From assembly GCA_009829735.1 (NCBI GenBank), contig CM020618.1:34014894-34078893 (forward strand): DNA of 64,000 bases, written 5' to 3'. The position numbers were made by a program, and so were the translations under genes. Shown piece after piece: positions 32,601 through 44,681 of this stretch (position 1 is its first letter; the number at the start of each line of letters is the position of its first letter). The notes below the pieces were generated by a model. The model was not told the origin of the DNA and made no database searches. It worked only from the letters and a program-made list of their open reading frames with translations. Origin of the DNA: Pyropia yezoensis (Eukaryota; Rhodophyta; Bangiophyceae; Bangiales; Bangiaceae).

Positions 32601-35600
32601 TTAGGACGTGCGTCGAAGGAAGGCGTCGAGAACCTCAGGTGCGTTGTCGAGGTCTTGCGTGGTTAGCCAGGTGTTCTCACTGACATCGCAGCCTTTCCAC
32701 TTGACCAGGTACTGCAGTCGTCCACGGCGTTTTCGTGACCGAATAATGGAGTCCACTTCGTACTCAACCGATCCGTCCGGAAATGCTACCGGAGCTGGAG
32801 CGGGAGGAAGTCGACCATACGGATCAGCGTTGTACGGCTTGAGTAGACTGGCGTGAAAGGCGTTGTGCACCTTTCGATCAAGGACTGCTTGAGGCAGATC
32901 CAGACGGAACGTAACATCATTGATGTTTTCAGTGACTCGGTATGGTCCCGAAAACTTGGGCATCAACTTGCGAGCGCCCTGGAAGGCGTCCGGCATAAGG
33001 TTCTTGGTGCTCAGGAGCACAAGGTCGTCGACAGCGATCGTACATGGTCGGCGTCGACGGTTAGCGTACGCCGAGCGCGTCTCATTGGCCTTCTTGATAG
33101 CGGTAATGGCAGTCTCCTGAGCTTTTTGCAGACTGCTTAGCCAATCTGAGACTGCTGGTAGTTTCGATTCCTTGCTCTCGACGATGTCGACAGGTACTGT
33201 CCTTGGTTCAAAGCCGTAGTTCAGGAAGAATGGGGAGTACGTCGTGACCGCATTGGGTGACCGGTTGTAAGCTACTTCTGCAGCAACAAGGAAGAGGTCC
33301 CAATCACCCTGATGATGGTTCACGAAGTTTCGCAGGATTTCTTCAATCTTCTTGTTCATGATCTCGGTTTGTCCGTCCGTCTGGGGATGATAGGCTGAAG
33401 ATGCCTTGATCTTGACCTTGAGAATTTCGGTGAGCGACTGCCAGAAGTTGGAGAAGAAGATACGGTCTCGGTCGCAGACGACGGCGGATGGTAGACCGTG
33501 ATGACGGTAGACGTGATCATGGTAGAGTTGCGCTACGACTGGTGCAGTACAGTCGGGCTTCATTGGTGGTAGTCGAATCATCTTCGACAGTCTGTCCACA
33601 ATGACGTAAATGCCATTGTGGCCCCTTTGGGTCAGTGGAAGAGGGGTGATAAAGTCCATGGAGACACTTGCCCATCGTTGGTTCGGTGGATCTAGTGGTT
33701 TGAGGTGACCCAGAGGTGAATGGGTGCCAGCTTTGTTCCGCTGGCACAAATCACATGATTGTACGTATCTTTGGATGTCCTTCCGCATTGTCTTCCAGTA
33801 GTATTTGGAAGCAATAGCGTTGGTGGTTTTCTTAACTCCCATATGTCCTTGGCTTGGGATGTCGTGGTAGTCATGGAGTAGTCTTTGGCGTAGAGTACCA
33901 ACGGGGATGCACGTACGGTCACCTCGTTTCAACAACCTCATGTGAAGCCGGTAGGGAGATACCGGGTCTTTGACTAGGTCGGCAAACTCGGGATCCGCGT
34001 TGTACTCTTGGTCTAGGGTGGCAAGGTCTTGATCACTTTGGCTTATGGTCATGAGGTTGTTGATTTCAGTTTTCTTGGGTAGGCTTTCGATGGTCTTGGT
34101 TAGCACGCGACTAAGGAGATCTTGATTGGGAGCGTGCTTATCGGGGGCGTCTTGTGGTTGCCTTGAAAGAGCATTAGCTACGGGGTTGGAAGTGCCCTTG
34201 ATGGGGATGATCTTGAAATCGAATTGCTCCAACAGCTCTAGCCACTTGACTTGGCGGTCGTTGAGCTTCTCTTGGGTTTTCAAGTACCTTAGGGACTCAT
34301 GGTCGGTGTGCACCTCGAACGACCTTCCATGGAGGTAGCAGCGCCAGTGTCGAGTGGCTTGTACAACTGCGAGCAGTTCGCGCTCACGGATACTGTAGCG
34401 CTGTTCGTGGATGTTCAGCGTCAATGAGAAGTAGGCCACTGGGCGTCGTCCTTTTCCGTCATCTTGTTCAAGGACAGCGCCAACAGCATACCCACTGGCA
34501 TCTGTGGAGACGAAGATTGGGTACCTCTTGTCGAATGGCCTCAGTACTGGTGCACTTGTCGTCAGGATTTGTAGTTGCTCAAAAGCCTTCTGGGCGTCAG
34601 AGTTCCATTCGAAGTCGACGTTTCCAGTAAGCCTTGTGAGGGGTGCAGCCACGGATGCCATTCCCTTAATAAATCGACGATAGAAGTTGACCATGCCGAG
34701 GAAAGATTGCACATCTTTTTTGTTCTGTGGCGTTGCCCATGATCGAATGGCTTGGACCTTGTAGTCCTCCATAGAGAAGCCTTCGTTGGAAATGACATGG
34801 CCGAGGTAGTCCACAGTTGTTCGCGCAAAATGGCATTTGCTGAGTTTGGCGTAGAGCTTATGCTCTCGCAGCTTGTCCAGGGCTTGCCTTAGGTTCTTTA
34901 GATGATCTTCGTAAGCTTCACTGTAGACCAGGATGTCGTCGAGGTAGACGCAGATAAACTCGTAGAGATAGGGTCGGAAGACGTCACTCATTAGGTTCAT
35001 GAAGACCGCGGGGGCATTTGTTAGCCCAAAGGGTTGCACGGTAAATTCGTAGAACCCGTATTTTGTTCGGAACGCCGTCAGTGGGATAGTATCAGGGTCA
35101 AGCCGGATCTGGTGGTAACCTGATCGGAGGTCGATCTTCGTGAAGTACTTGGCCTTTCGCAGTTGGTCGAAGATGTCGTCAATTCTTGGTAAGGGATATG
35201 CGTTCTTGATAGTGGCTTTGTTCAATGCTCGATAATCGATGCACATTCGCCAGCCACCGTCCTTCTTTGCGGCAAAGAGTACAGAAGAGCCCCACGGTGA
35301 GGCACTTGGTTGGATGAACCCCTTTCGTATGAGGGTTGCAAGTTGTGTCTTGAGTTCATCGAGTTCCCATTCAGATAGGCGATAAATGCCACTGCGACGT
35401 GGTTGAGCGTCCTCCGTAAGCTTGACGCTAAACTTGTGACTGCGTTCAGGAGGAATTCCATCGGAAAGCTCTTCCGGGAAGACGTCGGCGTACTCGTTGA
35501 GAATCTCTTGGACGTCATTCTTGTCTTCAGCTTCTCCCATTTTGATCGCATTGATGTCAAAGGTGCTGGAAGGATCTTCGGATTGCAGGTAAATGGCGAA

Positions 35601-35780
35601 GACAGGAACTTTTTGAATAAGGTCCTTGGCGAGGCGTTGCCTACTAATCAGGCCATGGGGTTTCTTGAGGGAGGCAGTGATGGAGATGTTCTTTTGGTTA
35701 AACTTGAAGGAGATCTTGTTCTTCTTGTTGTTGATTTTGGCGTCCTTGTCGTCACGCCATTTCTTTCCGAGGATGATCGT
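32601..35780 (-). pseudogene. pol region of element D (end of protease to chromodomain)
   Basis: One long minus-strand frame of over 1000 codons. It starts in the protease-linker ([10 protein letters not shown]) and includes reverse transcriptase ([19 protein letters not shown]), RNase H (YSIRERELLAVVQ), integrase zinc module and core (GHMGVKKT, YHPQTDGQTE) and a chromodomain (YLVKWKGCDVSENTW). It is very close to the pol of C. The start of the element is not present, so this is a fossil fragment. Confidence 0.88.
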
Positions 35781-36480
35781 CGGCCTCCGTGCCCACCCCA
35801 TCTCAGCCGCATCTGACATGACCTAGGCTTCATCTCGCAGACCTTGCCATTTTTTTGAGCTCTACATGCATTTCCAGCAGATGCAGTAAGATGCTGGTCC
35901 AGATGTACAGAATTAAAACCAACACATGTCATCGGTTTAACCGGCCGAGGCGACGGGAAATATAATTTGTTTGAATTATACTCATTGTTTTACTACTTAA
36001 ATCAAGCCTCAATGGCTCGCCAAATCTTGTTCAGCCATCTTCCGGTTACCTTGACTTGAAAGAACTTACCGCCACTTGTTGTTGCTTGCGTCAGTGTTAC
36101 GCAGATCGACTAGAGTCGTCATCCAGGCGGGCCACTCGTACGCCTAACGAGCATTAGCCAGCTGTGTGTTGTGCCCGTGTCGGCCGGACAGACACGGCGT
36201 CTCAGACACGGGTCACTGTCGTGTCGGGTCACGCTGCCGTGGCCATTGCTGGCCCGCGGTACTGGGGCTCCGGGCGAGACGGGCGGGGGCGAGTGACGGG
36301 CGCGTATCGGCCAAGGTAATTCAAATCAGACCGCATTTATCGCTCATCTGGATGCCATCTCAGCCCAGGACAGCCGTGGTCCACCTGCGCTGCGCCCCCG
36401 TCATTAAATGACCAAGCATGCGCAAGCCTCACAGAGGTCTCTTGATTAGCGTGCGCAGAAAACCGTCAGCCGACCGATCA
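35781..36480. other. Lower-GC spacer after element D
   Basis: A relatively AT-rich stretch (for example TATAATTTGTTTGAATTATACTC at 35960-35985) separates the retroelement pile from the GC-rich repeats. No gene, LTR end or RNA is recognised. Confidence 0.4.
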
Positions 36481-37630
36481 TAAACAAACACATGGAACAG
36501 AAAAAGAAGAGAGCAGACGACGTGTCAGTACGTGCGGCAATGACCGCCATGGCCGCCGCCGTCGGACGTCTGTGTCCGTGTCCCTCGGCGGATCGTCACC
36601 GCTGCTGCGCGCGTCCGCCTCGCTCCCCCCCTCTGACTCTGACGGCGTGGCGGCTGCGCGCAGCGGTGGCGGGCTGTCACCGCCACGCGCCTCCCTCGCC
36701 GCCGCCGCAACCGCCGCCACCGCGTCGGCTGGGGTGAGGGACCGGCTCCGCAGCGCCGGCGCGGCCCCCGAGGGGTGGAGGGGGCGGGTAGGGGGGGGGC
36801 GGAGATAGCCATTGGCGAAGCGCGGCCGCGTTTGCGTGGCGTTTGGCGAAGCGCGGCCGTCGCGGCCGCCGCCAGTGCGCCTGCCACCAAACGCGGCCGT
36901 CGCGGCCGCCGCCAGTGCCGCCGCCACCGGGCGCGGCCGTCGCCGCCGCCGCCAATGTCGCCGCCGCCGGCGCGGCCGCCAGGGGGTGGGAGGGGCGGGG
37001 TGGGGGGGGGAGGCGGCGGTCGCGTTTGGTGGAGCCGAGCCGCCGCGGCCGCCGCCAGTGCCGCTGCCGCCAGTGCCGCCGCCGCAGGGCCCGGACGTCG
37101 CCGCCGCCGCCAATGCCGCCGCCGCCGGGCGCGGCCGTCGCCACCGCGGCCAGTGCCGTCGCCGCCGGGCGCGGCCGTCGCCATTGCCGCCAATGCCACC
37201 GCCGCCGCCAGTGCCGCCGCCGCCGGGCGCGGCCGTCGCCGCCGCCGCCAATGCCACCGCCGCCGCCAGTGCCGCCCCCGCCGATCGCGGCCGTCGCCGC
37301 TGCCGCCAGTGCGGCGCGCAGCGATGGCGTGCTGCCACCGCCACGCGCCTCCGTCGCCACCGCCGCCACCGCCGCCACCGCGTCGGCGGGGGTGACGGAC
37401 CGGCTCCGCAGCCGGCGCGGCTGCCGGGGGGTGGAGGGGGCGGGGGGGGCGGGGCGGAGGCGGCGGCGGCGGTTGGCGGAGAGTGGCCGTCGCCGTTGCC
37501 GCCAGTGCCGCCGCCGCCGGCGCGGTCGCCGGGGCGTGGAGAAGGCGGCAGGGGGGTGGGGGGGGCGGCGGTGGCGCCGGGATGTGGGGGGGGGGGGGGG
37601 GGGGGGGGGATGCGGCGGTGGCGGTTGGCG

Positions 37631-37774
37631 GAGCGCGGCCGTCGCCGCCGCCGCTAGTGGCACCGCCACAACAAAGGATGGCGGTGGGCAGCGAGGCGGC
37701 CGTCGGCCATACCTTGCCGCCATCCTAGCCGCTCGAGCGCGTCGCCCCGCTCCCATCCTCGCCGGTCGGTGCGC
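37631..37774 (+). repeat. 144-bp direct repeat, copy 1
   Basis: Begins GAGCGCGGCCGTCGCC and ends CGGTCGGTGCGC. A second copy with few changes lies 377 bp downstream at 38008-38151. The copied part includes the non-triplet segment ACAACAAAGGATGGCGGTGG, so it is a true duplication rather than chance low complexity. Confidence 0.85.
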
Positions 37775-38007
37775 GCCACCGCGGCGCCCCGCCGTGCTCC
37801 TCTGGCCGCACCCCCTCCCCGCGGGCGCCTTCACACCAGCTTCGTCGGCCTGCCCCCCCCAGCGGCAGTTGCGGCAAGGTTGGCGAGCGGGGGGGGGGGG
37901 GGGGGGGGAAAGGGGGGGGGGGGGGGGGGGGGGGGAAGGTGGAGGAGAAAGAGGAGGGCGGGGCGGGGCACAAGCGAGCGGAGAGCAAAGGGAGGTGCGA
38001 AGGGCAA

Positions 38008-38151
38008 GAGCGCGGCCGTCGCCGCCGCCGCTAGTGGCACCGCCACAACAAAGGATGGCGGTGGGCAGCGGGGCGGCCGTCGGCCATACCTTGCCGCAAT
38101 CTCAGCCTCTCGAGCGCGTCGCCCCGCTCCCTTTCTCGCCGGTCGGTGCGC
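38008..38151 (+). repeat. 144-bp direct repeat, copy 2
   Basis: Second copy of 37631-37774, differing mainly in the CCATCCTAGCC/CAATCTCAGCC part. Confidence 0.85.
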
Positions 38152-39067
38152 CAGCCGGAAAGGCCGCCGCCGCCCGCCCCCCCCGCCCCGCGGCAGGCCG
38201 CCGCCGCGCCCCACCCCCCCGGCGGTCCGCTGCCGTCAGTGGGGGGACAGACGTGGGCGAAGCAGGTGGCCCAGCCGGAAAGGCCGCCGCCGCCCCGCCC
38301 CCCCCGCCCCCCTGTCCCCCCCCCCCCCCCCCCCCCCCGGCCAGTGTGGTGCCCCTTGCCGCCGTCGACACGGGGGCGCCGCTTACCAACCTGGGCAGCG
38401 GCGCCGCCCCGACCACCACCGCAACCGTCGCCACCGCAGCCCAGCTGCCGTCGCCACCGCCGCCACGGCCACTGCGTCCAACACCCTCGCCACAGCCGCC
38501 GCCACTGCGTCCTATACCGCCGCCGCCGCTGCCGCCGCCGAACCGGCTGCCGCGGCCGCCGCCGCCACGCCGCCTCCGCCACGCCGCCTCCGCCACGCCG
38601 CCTCCGACACCGCCGCCTGGACGTCGCGCCTCCCCCCCCCCCTGCCATGGTAGGCCGCCACGACCGCAACCGCAACCGGCGTGAGCAGCAGCGGCGGCGG
38701 ATCCGGCGGATGCAGGGGCAGGACCCGCCGGTACCCCCCCTCCACACCCCTACTTCACCCCCTCCCCCCGTCGAGCTTGCCCCCCCCCCCCCCCCCGCCC
38801 CCCCCCCCCCCCCGCCTTCATCACCAGCTCAGCCTCTCAACCACGCTACCGACCGTCGACCGCTATTGATCAACAAACTGGGTTCTCCTCAACCACATTG
38901 TGATCGCATCATGCATCCAAACGACGTCTAATGCAGTCCTTCGCAAACCAAATGTAGGCCATGCGTACACATGGGTGCTATCTCACCAAGCCGGGTGCGG
39001 GCACGAAGCAAGTACAGACCGGCGCGAGTCACGTGGTGCCCTTGCTGCTCTCGCCCGCGTCGCTCTC

Positions 39068-42000
39068 TTAAGCCTCTCCGTCACCCTCCGTCTCCTCGCC
39101 CTTCTCCTCGCCCTCCTCCTCCTCCTCCCCCGCCTCCTCCTCCTCCTCCCCCTCCTCCTCCTCCCCCTCCTCCTGCCCCTTCTCAACCTCCTCCCCCTCC
39201 CCCTCCTCCTCTTCCGCCTCCTTCTCCTCGTCTACCTCCTCCGCCTCCTCCTCCTCCTCCGCCTCCGCCTCCTCCTCCTTCTCCCCCTCCCCATCCCCCT
39301 CCTCCTCCTCCTCCCCCTCCTCCTCCTCCTCCCCCTTATCCTCCGCCCCGTCCTCCTCCTCCTCCGCCACCTCCTCGTCCTCGTCCTCCGCCGCCGCTTC
39401 TCCGTCCTCTCCACCCCCTGCCTCCTCACCATCAGACCCACCAAACTTCGTGTACCTATACTCAAAATGATCGTGCGACGCGTCGAGGTCCTTCAGGTCC
39501 TCCATCCTCAGCTCCGAGTCCAGAAACTCGGCGTCCTCCATGGCCCCCTCGTCAAACCTCACGTAGGAGTCGTCCGACTCCTGCTCGTAGGAGTCGTCCG
39601 AAGAAACCGAATACCACGAGGAGAAGTCATGAGCAACGCCGGGTTCAACGATCTCGGCCTTGACTGCCGGCATCCCCGCTGCCCCCCCCCCCCCCACCCG
39701 AGCCACCGACATGAGGCGCTCCCGGCGCTTCGCGTCGCGAGATGACGGCGCTGTCGCCGTCACCGGGATGAAGACGTGGACGACGTCATCGTCGGACGAC
39801 AAGTCAGACTCCTCCGAGTCGCTATCGTCGTTCAGCAGGTTCAGGATGGCTTGCAAGGAGGACTGGACCCCGTGGTAAAGCGTGCGCCGCCCAATCTTGT
39901 CCACCTTCGTGGTGGTGCCCAGCGTAGAGTCTGGGTCCTTCACCGCCGCGCAGAAGGGTTCCTTCACGTCGGTGGCAAACAGCTTGACCCACTGGCAGCC
40001 GGGCTGGACAGCCGCGGCATGCAGCGCGGTGAGCTCCTCACAGAAGTACGCGCGGTGCGACGGGTTCAGGCCTCCCATCATCTTCTTCAATGCCGACAGT
40101 CCGTAGACGTCGAGGAGAAGCTGGGACCGAATCTGCAGCAGTCACAATCACACCACATGCCAGAGAGATGCAGTCACCAAGAAAAACAGAGGGCCCAAGA
40201 CAGGTCAGATGCAGCCCAATGCAGAGTAAGATGCAGTCCAATGACGCATGGCGCCAGATGGTGCCGAATGACATGATATACAACGACAGAGACAAAGTTC
40301 ACACGACACACACACATCCACACACACACCCACACACACAACATAGGGGCACGGTCCATACCTTCGCGACGATCAGGGCAATGACGGCGAGCAACAGGCT
40401 GAGCACCCGACGCCCCTTGTGGTACTGGTCCGTGTAGGCGTCTTCCATACCGTACCGATTGATGTACGCGGCGCACAAGTTGTACAGCGCAGCGCGCCCG
40501 CTCTTGGTGTTGAGGTAGCGCCTCCCCTTCAGCCACCACTTCCCGATGGCTGCCGTGCGCTTGCTCTCGTCGTTGCCCCTGTAGTCCACCTCCGTCGACT
40601 CGTACTCCACCATAGCAGTCCACGACGACCACACCCAAGTGCACAAGCTGTGGTACGCCGTGGACCGCGCCTGGGCACATTGCCCCAGAATGTCCGTCGT
40701 GCGCGTCGCGCTGCTGGTCTCCTCCTTCTTCGGCCGCGCGTTGACCGCCGCCACCTGACGCGCCAACTCTTCCGCCCGCTCCATGCTGGCCGGCGCCACC
40801 GCCATGATGCTGGCAATGTACATGGCCCGCGCGTCGTCGTTGCACAAGAAGACGTCGTCGGCGTTCTGCGGATTGCTTAAGAGCGCGATGGTGCGCGCGG
40901 TCACCTCCCGGCGGACGGCGAGCGTCAGGGCCGGCCCGGCCAACTCACCTTGGGCCCTCGTCGGCTTGCTCCCCTCACCCGTCCGCGACGCGTTCGTGGC
41001 AAGAAGAGCCAGTTTCTTGCCCTTCTTCGGTGCAGCCGGTCCCTTGCCTTTGCCCTTCGTGGAAGGCGGCGGCGCAGCCTGGGGCGCAGCCTTGGTCATC
41101 CCCTTCCGCCTAACGTGCGCCCTCGGGACTCCCTTCCTGGCGGCATCGGCGGCTTTCACAGCGGCCTCCATGGCGCGCGCCTGCGCAGCACCCCGCTCTT
41201 CTAGGGCCGCCGCGGCGGACCCGTCCGAGTCGTCCCCGCCGTCCTCGTCGCTGTCGCCGGGAGGTCCCAGCTCCCGGAGCAATGCCTCCCTCATCGAGCG
41301 CCGCCGCTTCTTGCCTTGTGGAGCGTACTTTGGACGCTTCGGTGCAGGTGCAGGATCCTCTGCAGATGACTGCGTCGTACGTATCATGAGAATGCAAGGG
41401 GGGCGGGGACACACGTCGTTTGAGAAGCGATACGGTAATCCAGATGGGGCCTCAATGTGAGTGAGATGTGGTCCAGTTGACACCACATGAGGCATCACAG
41501 AGGACAAATGCTCATATGCAATGCAGATGACACAAAGGTGCTGCCAAAAGGAGCCACGCAGGTTGCGCGAACGTACCGAGCAACTGCCTGACGCCTCCTT
41601 GCTAGCCTGCGCTTGCCGTCCGATCTTTCTCTTTCCAGCCTGTGCAGCACAGTCATTGGAGCGAGGCACACAAACAACTCAGGGGACACGGGAGATAGAC
41701 GCGGCGACCAACCAGGACGAGCGTGGGGCACAAACAACACGGGGGACACGGAAGTTAGAAGCGGCCACCGACCACGACACAAAAAGGAGTCACACCGTCA
41801 ACCCAAGCCAAGGAACGCCAAAGGGCACCGCTGCGCCATGATGAAGAAAAAGATGCACACGAGCTTACCTTCTCCGCCGCGGGAGCGACCGCGCCACGCG
41901 TGCCGCCACGCGCGGCCGCGGCCGCGCCACGCGCGCCGCCACGCGCACCGCCACGCGCGGCCGCGGCCGCGCCACGCGCGCCGCCACGTGCGGCCGCAGC

Positions 42001-43899
42001 CGCGCCACGCTCGCCGCCACGCGTGGCCGTGGCCGCGCCACGCGCGCCACCACGTGCGGCCGCAGCCACGCCACGCGCGCCGCCACGTGCGGCAGAGAGC
42101 CTCTTGAGGGCGTCGGTCGCGCCCGCTTGCGTGAGCGTCGACTGGCGCAGACGAGGAGGAGATGCAGTGGAGGCCGGCGCCCCCGTCCCCCCCCCCCTTG
42201 ACCTGGCGGTCGACGCGCCGCGCCCTGCCCTCGACACAGCGGCCCCCGTTCCGGCTTTGGCCGACCCTGCGGCCTCCGTTCCGGCTTTCGCCGCCGCCCG
42301 CCCTGCAGCCGACGCGCCGCGCCCTGCCCCCGACACAGCGGCCCCCGTTACAGCTTTTGCCGCCGCCCGCCCTGCGGCCGACGCGCCGCGCCCCGCCTTG
42401 GCCGCCCCCGCCCTGCCTTGGCCGCCCCCCGCCCTGCCGTGGCCCCCCCGCCCCGCCTTGACCGCCCCTCGGCCACCGGAGCTCGGTGCGGCAGCCCCTC
42501 GGGCCTGCCCCGCCATCTCGGCAGTGGTCGACGACGCCGGCAGCGTCTGCGCGCTCGCCCCGGGCCAGGGAGTGGTTGACACCACCCAAAGCGCCGGCCG
42601 AGCCGCCACGTCGCCGTCCGCACCCTCGCCCGCCTCGTCCCCCGCTGCGATCCCCAGCACGTGCGCCGGAACGTCGCCCACCGCCGTCGCCAAGCGGCCA
42701 GCGTCCGCCGCCGCGCCACCAGATGCAGCCGCAACACAGCGAGATGCAGCTGCCGCGCCGTCAGACGCCTTGGCGCCAGCCGCGTCCCCCGCCCCGTCCG
42801 CCGCCCCGTCACCCGCCGCGTTCCTCAGCACGTCCCCAGCCGCGTCCCCCAGCACGTCCACCGGTACGTCGCGCGCCGCCCCCGCCGCCACAGCCGACGC
42901 CACGTCGCCAGCCACCTCCCCCCTCACGGGCACCCCAGCCGCGTCCCCCGCAAGGGGGCCAGAAGCAGCCGCCTCCTCCCTCACGGGCACCCTCGCCGCG
43001 TCCCCCGCCGATTCTCCCGCCGCTCGGGCAGATGCAGCCGACGCCGCGTCGCCAGCCGCCTCCTCCCTCAAGGGAACCCCAGCCGCGTCCCCCGCCGGGG
43101 GGCCAGATGCAGCCGCCGCCGCGCCAGCCGCCGCCGCGCCGCCAGCCGCCGCCTCCGCCGCCTCCACCACCGCCGCGCCCAACACCGCGCGGCCAGCCGG
43201 CGCCACCACCACCCCCGCGTCAACAGCCGGATCGGCCGGCGCCACCACCACCCCCGCGCCCACCGACGGATCGGCGGCCGCCGCCACCACCCCCGCGCCA
43301 ACAGCCGGATCGGTCACCGCCGCCGCCACCCCCGCGCCCACCGACGGATCGGCCGCCCCCGCCGCCACCCCCGCGCCCACCGACGGATCGGCCGCCGCCG
43401 CCACCACCCCCGCGCCAACAGCCGGATCGGTCACCGCCGCCGCCACCCCCGCGCCCACCGACGGATCGGCCACCGCCGCCGCCACCCCCGCGCCCACCGA
43501 CGGATCGGCCGCCGCCGCCACCACCCCCGCGCCAACAGCCGGATCGGTCACCGCCGCCGCCACCCCCGCGCCCACCGACGGATCGGCCCGCCGCCGCCAC
43601 CACCCCCGCGCCAACAGCCGGATCGGCAGCCCTCGCCGCCTCCGCCGATGCGGCCGCGCCGCTAGCCGCCGCCTTCCCCGCCCCGCCGCCGCGCACTCGG
43701 ACCGATCGGCAGCCCCCGCCTCCGCGTCCCCCGCGCCCACGCCAGCCGCCGCCGCGCGCAAGGACGGATCGGCAGCCTCCTCCCCACGGTGCCCACCGCT
43801 GGATCGCTGCTGGCCACACCCAGCGCGTCGCCGGCAACCGCAGGGCCGAACGCACGAAGTACCGCGCGGTGCATGGCAGTGCACCACGGCAAGCCGCAA
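39068..43899 (-). CDS. Unrecognised spliced host gene with repetitive N-terminus and acidic tail
   Basis: Three exons fit together in phase: (1) ~43899-41869, (2) 41369-40362, (3) 40132-39068. Intron 1 (41868-41370) has donor GTAAGC and acceptor GACGCAG. Intron 2 (40361-40133) has donor GTATGG and acceptor TGCTGCAG. Exon 1 is Ala/Gly-rich with 13-residue repeats (DPSVGAGVAAAVT type) and ARGGARG repeats. Exon 2 starts with a basic, possibly nuclear-targeting patch (PKRPKYAPQGKKRRR), then a helical region with conserved-looking aromatics (STAYHSLCTWVWSSW, GKWWLKGRRYLN, AYINRYGMEDAY). Exon 3 continues the fold (IRSQLLLDVYGL...CQWVKLFATDV) and ends in a ~130-residue Glu/Asp-rich tail coded by a CTC/CCT microsatellite (39070-39420). 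The N-terminus is uncertain because the frame shifts inside the repeat array. A start near 43907 in another frame is possible. Nuclear location is inference; I do not recognise the family. Confidence 0.6.
40133..40361 (-). other. Intron 2 of the unrecognised gene (229 bp)
   Basis: GT-AG on the minus strand (GTATGG...TGCTGCAG) joining two frames in phase 0. It contains a CA/TG microsatellite near 40303-40342. Confidence 0.75.
41370..41868 (-). other. Intron 1 of the unrecognised gene (499 bp)
   Basis: GT-AG (GTAAGC...GACGCAG), phase 0 on both sides. It contains an imperfect ~50-bp tandem duplication near 41668-41772 (ACAAACAAC...GGGGACACGG units). Confidence 0.65.
43195..43625. repeat. 39-bp tandem repeat array, about 11 units
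   Basis: Units of 13 codons alternate between two types, one with GCGCCAACAGCCGGATCG and one with GCGCCCACCGACGGATCG. All are 39 bp except the last, which has one extra C and shifts the frame. The array is open in several frames on both strands. It sits in exon 1 of the minus-strand gene. Confidence 0.85.
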
Positions 43900-44681
43900 A
43901 TCAGCACACCCCCTAGGGAGCTGCGCCGACGGCCCGCCCAGGGGAGATGCGCGGTCCGCCCGCCAACGACGGCGGGCCTCCCACAGTCACAGGATAGTCA
44001 GGCCCTCAAAATGCATGCACACTGCATATGCACTGCACGGAACGGGGTTGCATTTGGCCGCATCTGGCGACGCCAGCACCAATTGAAAGCACCGTACACG
44101 AGCCCAATTGTTGACGGCGACAAAGACAACAGTGGATGCCGGGGCGCCAGCATGCCAAGCTGGCCGTGATGACCGCCGCCGCCACAACCGTCCCCGCCGT
44201 GCCACCACAGCCGGGGACCTGCGCCGGCCGGGCTCACCGTCCCCGCATCCATCCCACCCACCTGCTCCTCGTGGCGAACTCCACCACCCGACCCGGCCTT
44301 CCTCCCTCCTCCTCCTCCCCCCCCCCCCCCCCCCCCCCCCCCGACCTTCCCTCATATCTTATCCAACATACACCAGCCGTACTGTAGTTTAAGACAGAAA
44401 CTTGTGAGACAATTTTCAGAACTACAAAAATTCCGTCATCATGCCACATTGCATTTTTGTATTTCGTTCCGACAGTTGTACGCCGTACTTCTGAAAAACA
44501 TCTCTAAAATCGCACCTTCACGCACAGATTCGTGGTTTATGCTCTGTGGTCCACGCCACAGCCCAAATCGCATGGCACACACGCTAGTTTTCAAGACAGC
44601 CCATGAACATTTGGGTGATCGCGTTTGCCCGAAAACTCTGGAGCACTGCCAATGCGCTGAAGCGTTCCGCAGTGCAGGTGG
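43900..44681. other. Intergenic region before the assembly gap
   Basis: Contains a C run at ~44318-44342, then an unusually AT-rich stretch (44345-44640) compared with the surroundings. It may hold the end of the SPT20 transcript or part of an unseen gene in the gap. No gene is recognised. Confidence 0.35.

Larger units (their letters stand above)
22088..35780 (-). mobile_element. Element D: Ty3/gypsy chromovirus fragment, split by element B
   Basis: D is of the same lineage as C. Its 3' LTR is 22088-22499 plus 32156-32590 (about 847 bp in total), interrupted by B. Pol follows at 32601-35780 on the minus strand. Similarity to C stops near 35780 within the protease region, so gag and the 5' LTR are absent and D is cut short at its 5' side. 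The surviving pol is one long open frame. It is broken by the truncation and by the insertion of B. Confidence 0.85.
36481..38900. repeat. Low-complexity GCC/CGG repeat block
   Basis: The block is dominated by CCG/GCC triplets arranged as an imperfect minisatellite (units like GCGCGGCCGTCGCCGCCGCC with AGTGCC or AATGCC spacers) from ~36840 to ~37520. Long G runs follow near 37578-37610 and 37890-37935, and long C runs near 38315-38338 and 38780-38815. Long frames exist on both strands only because the triplets avoid stops. None shows a conserved domain, so I call no gene. The homopolymers make the local assembly doubtful. Confidence 0.6.

Noticed and set aside
36840-37520. GCC-rich minisatellite as a telomere or centromere repeat
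   Set aside because: The units are irregular and short-range, and ordinary genes lie close by. Nothing links it to a chromosome end.
36843-38684. 613-codon plus-strand frame, with rival frames on the minus strand
   Set aside because: Pure GCC/CGG repeat coding with no domain. Both strands are open, so coding cannot be supported.
43195-43625. Could the regular array be a CRISPR?
   Set aside because: The units are contiguous 39-mers without unique spacers, in a eukaryotic coding-like context. It is a minisatellite.
41900-44086. 728-codon plus-strand frame rich in Ala/Pro/Thr repeats
   Set aside because: The minus strand has good splice sites that join in-phase exons with acidic and basic domains. 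The plus frame is kept open by the 39-bp array and GC bias.
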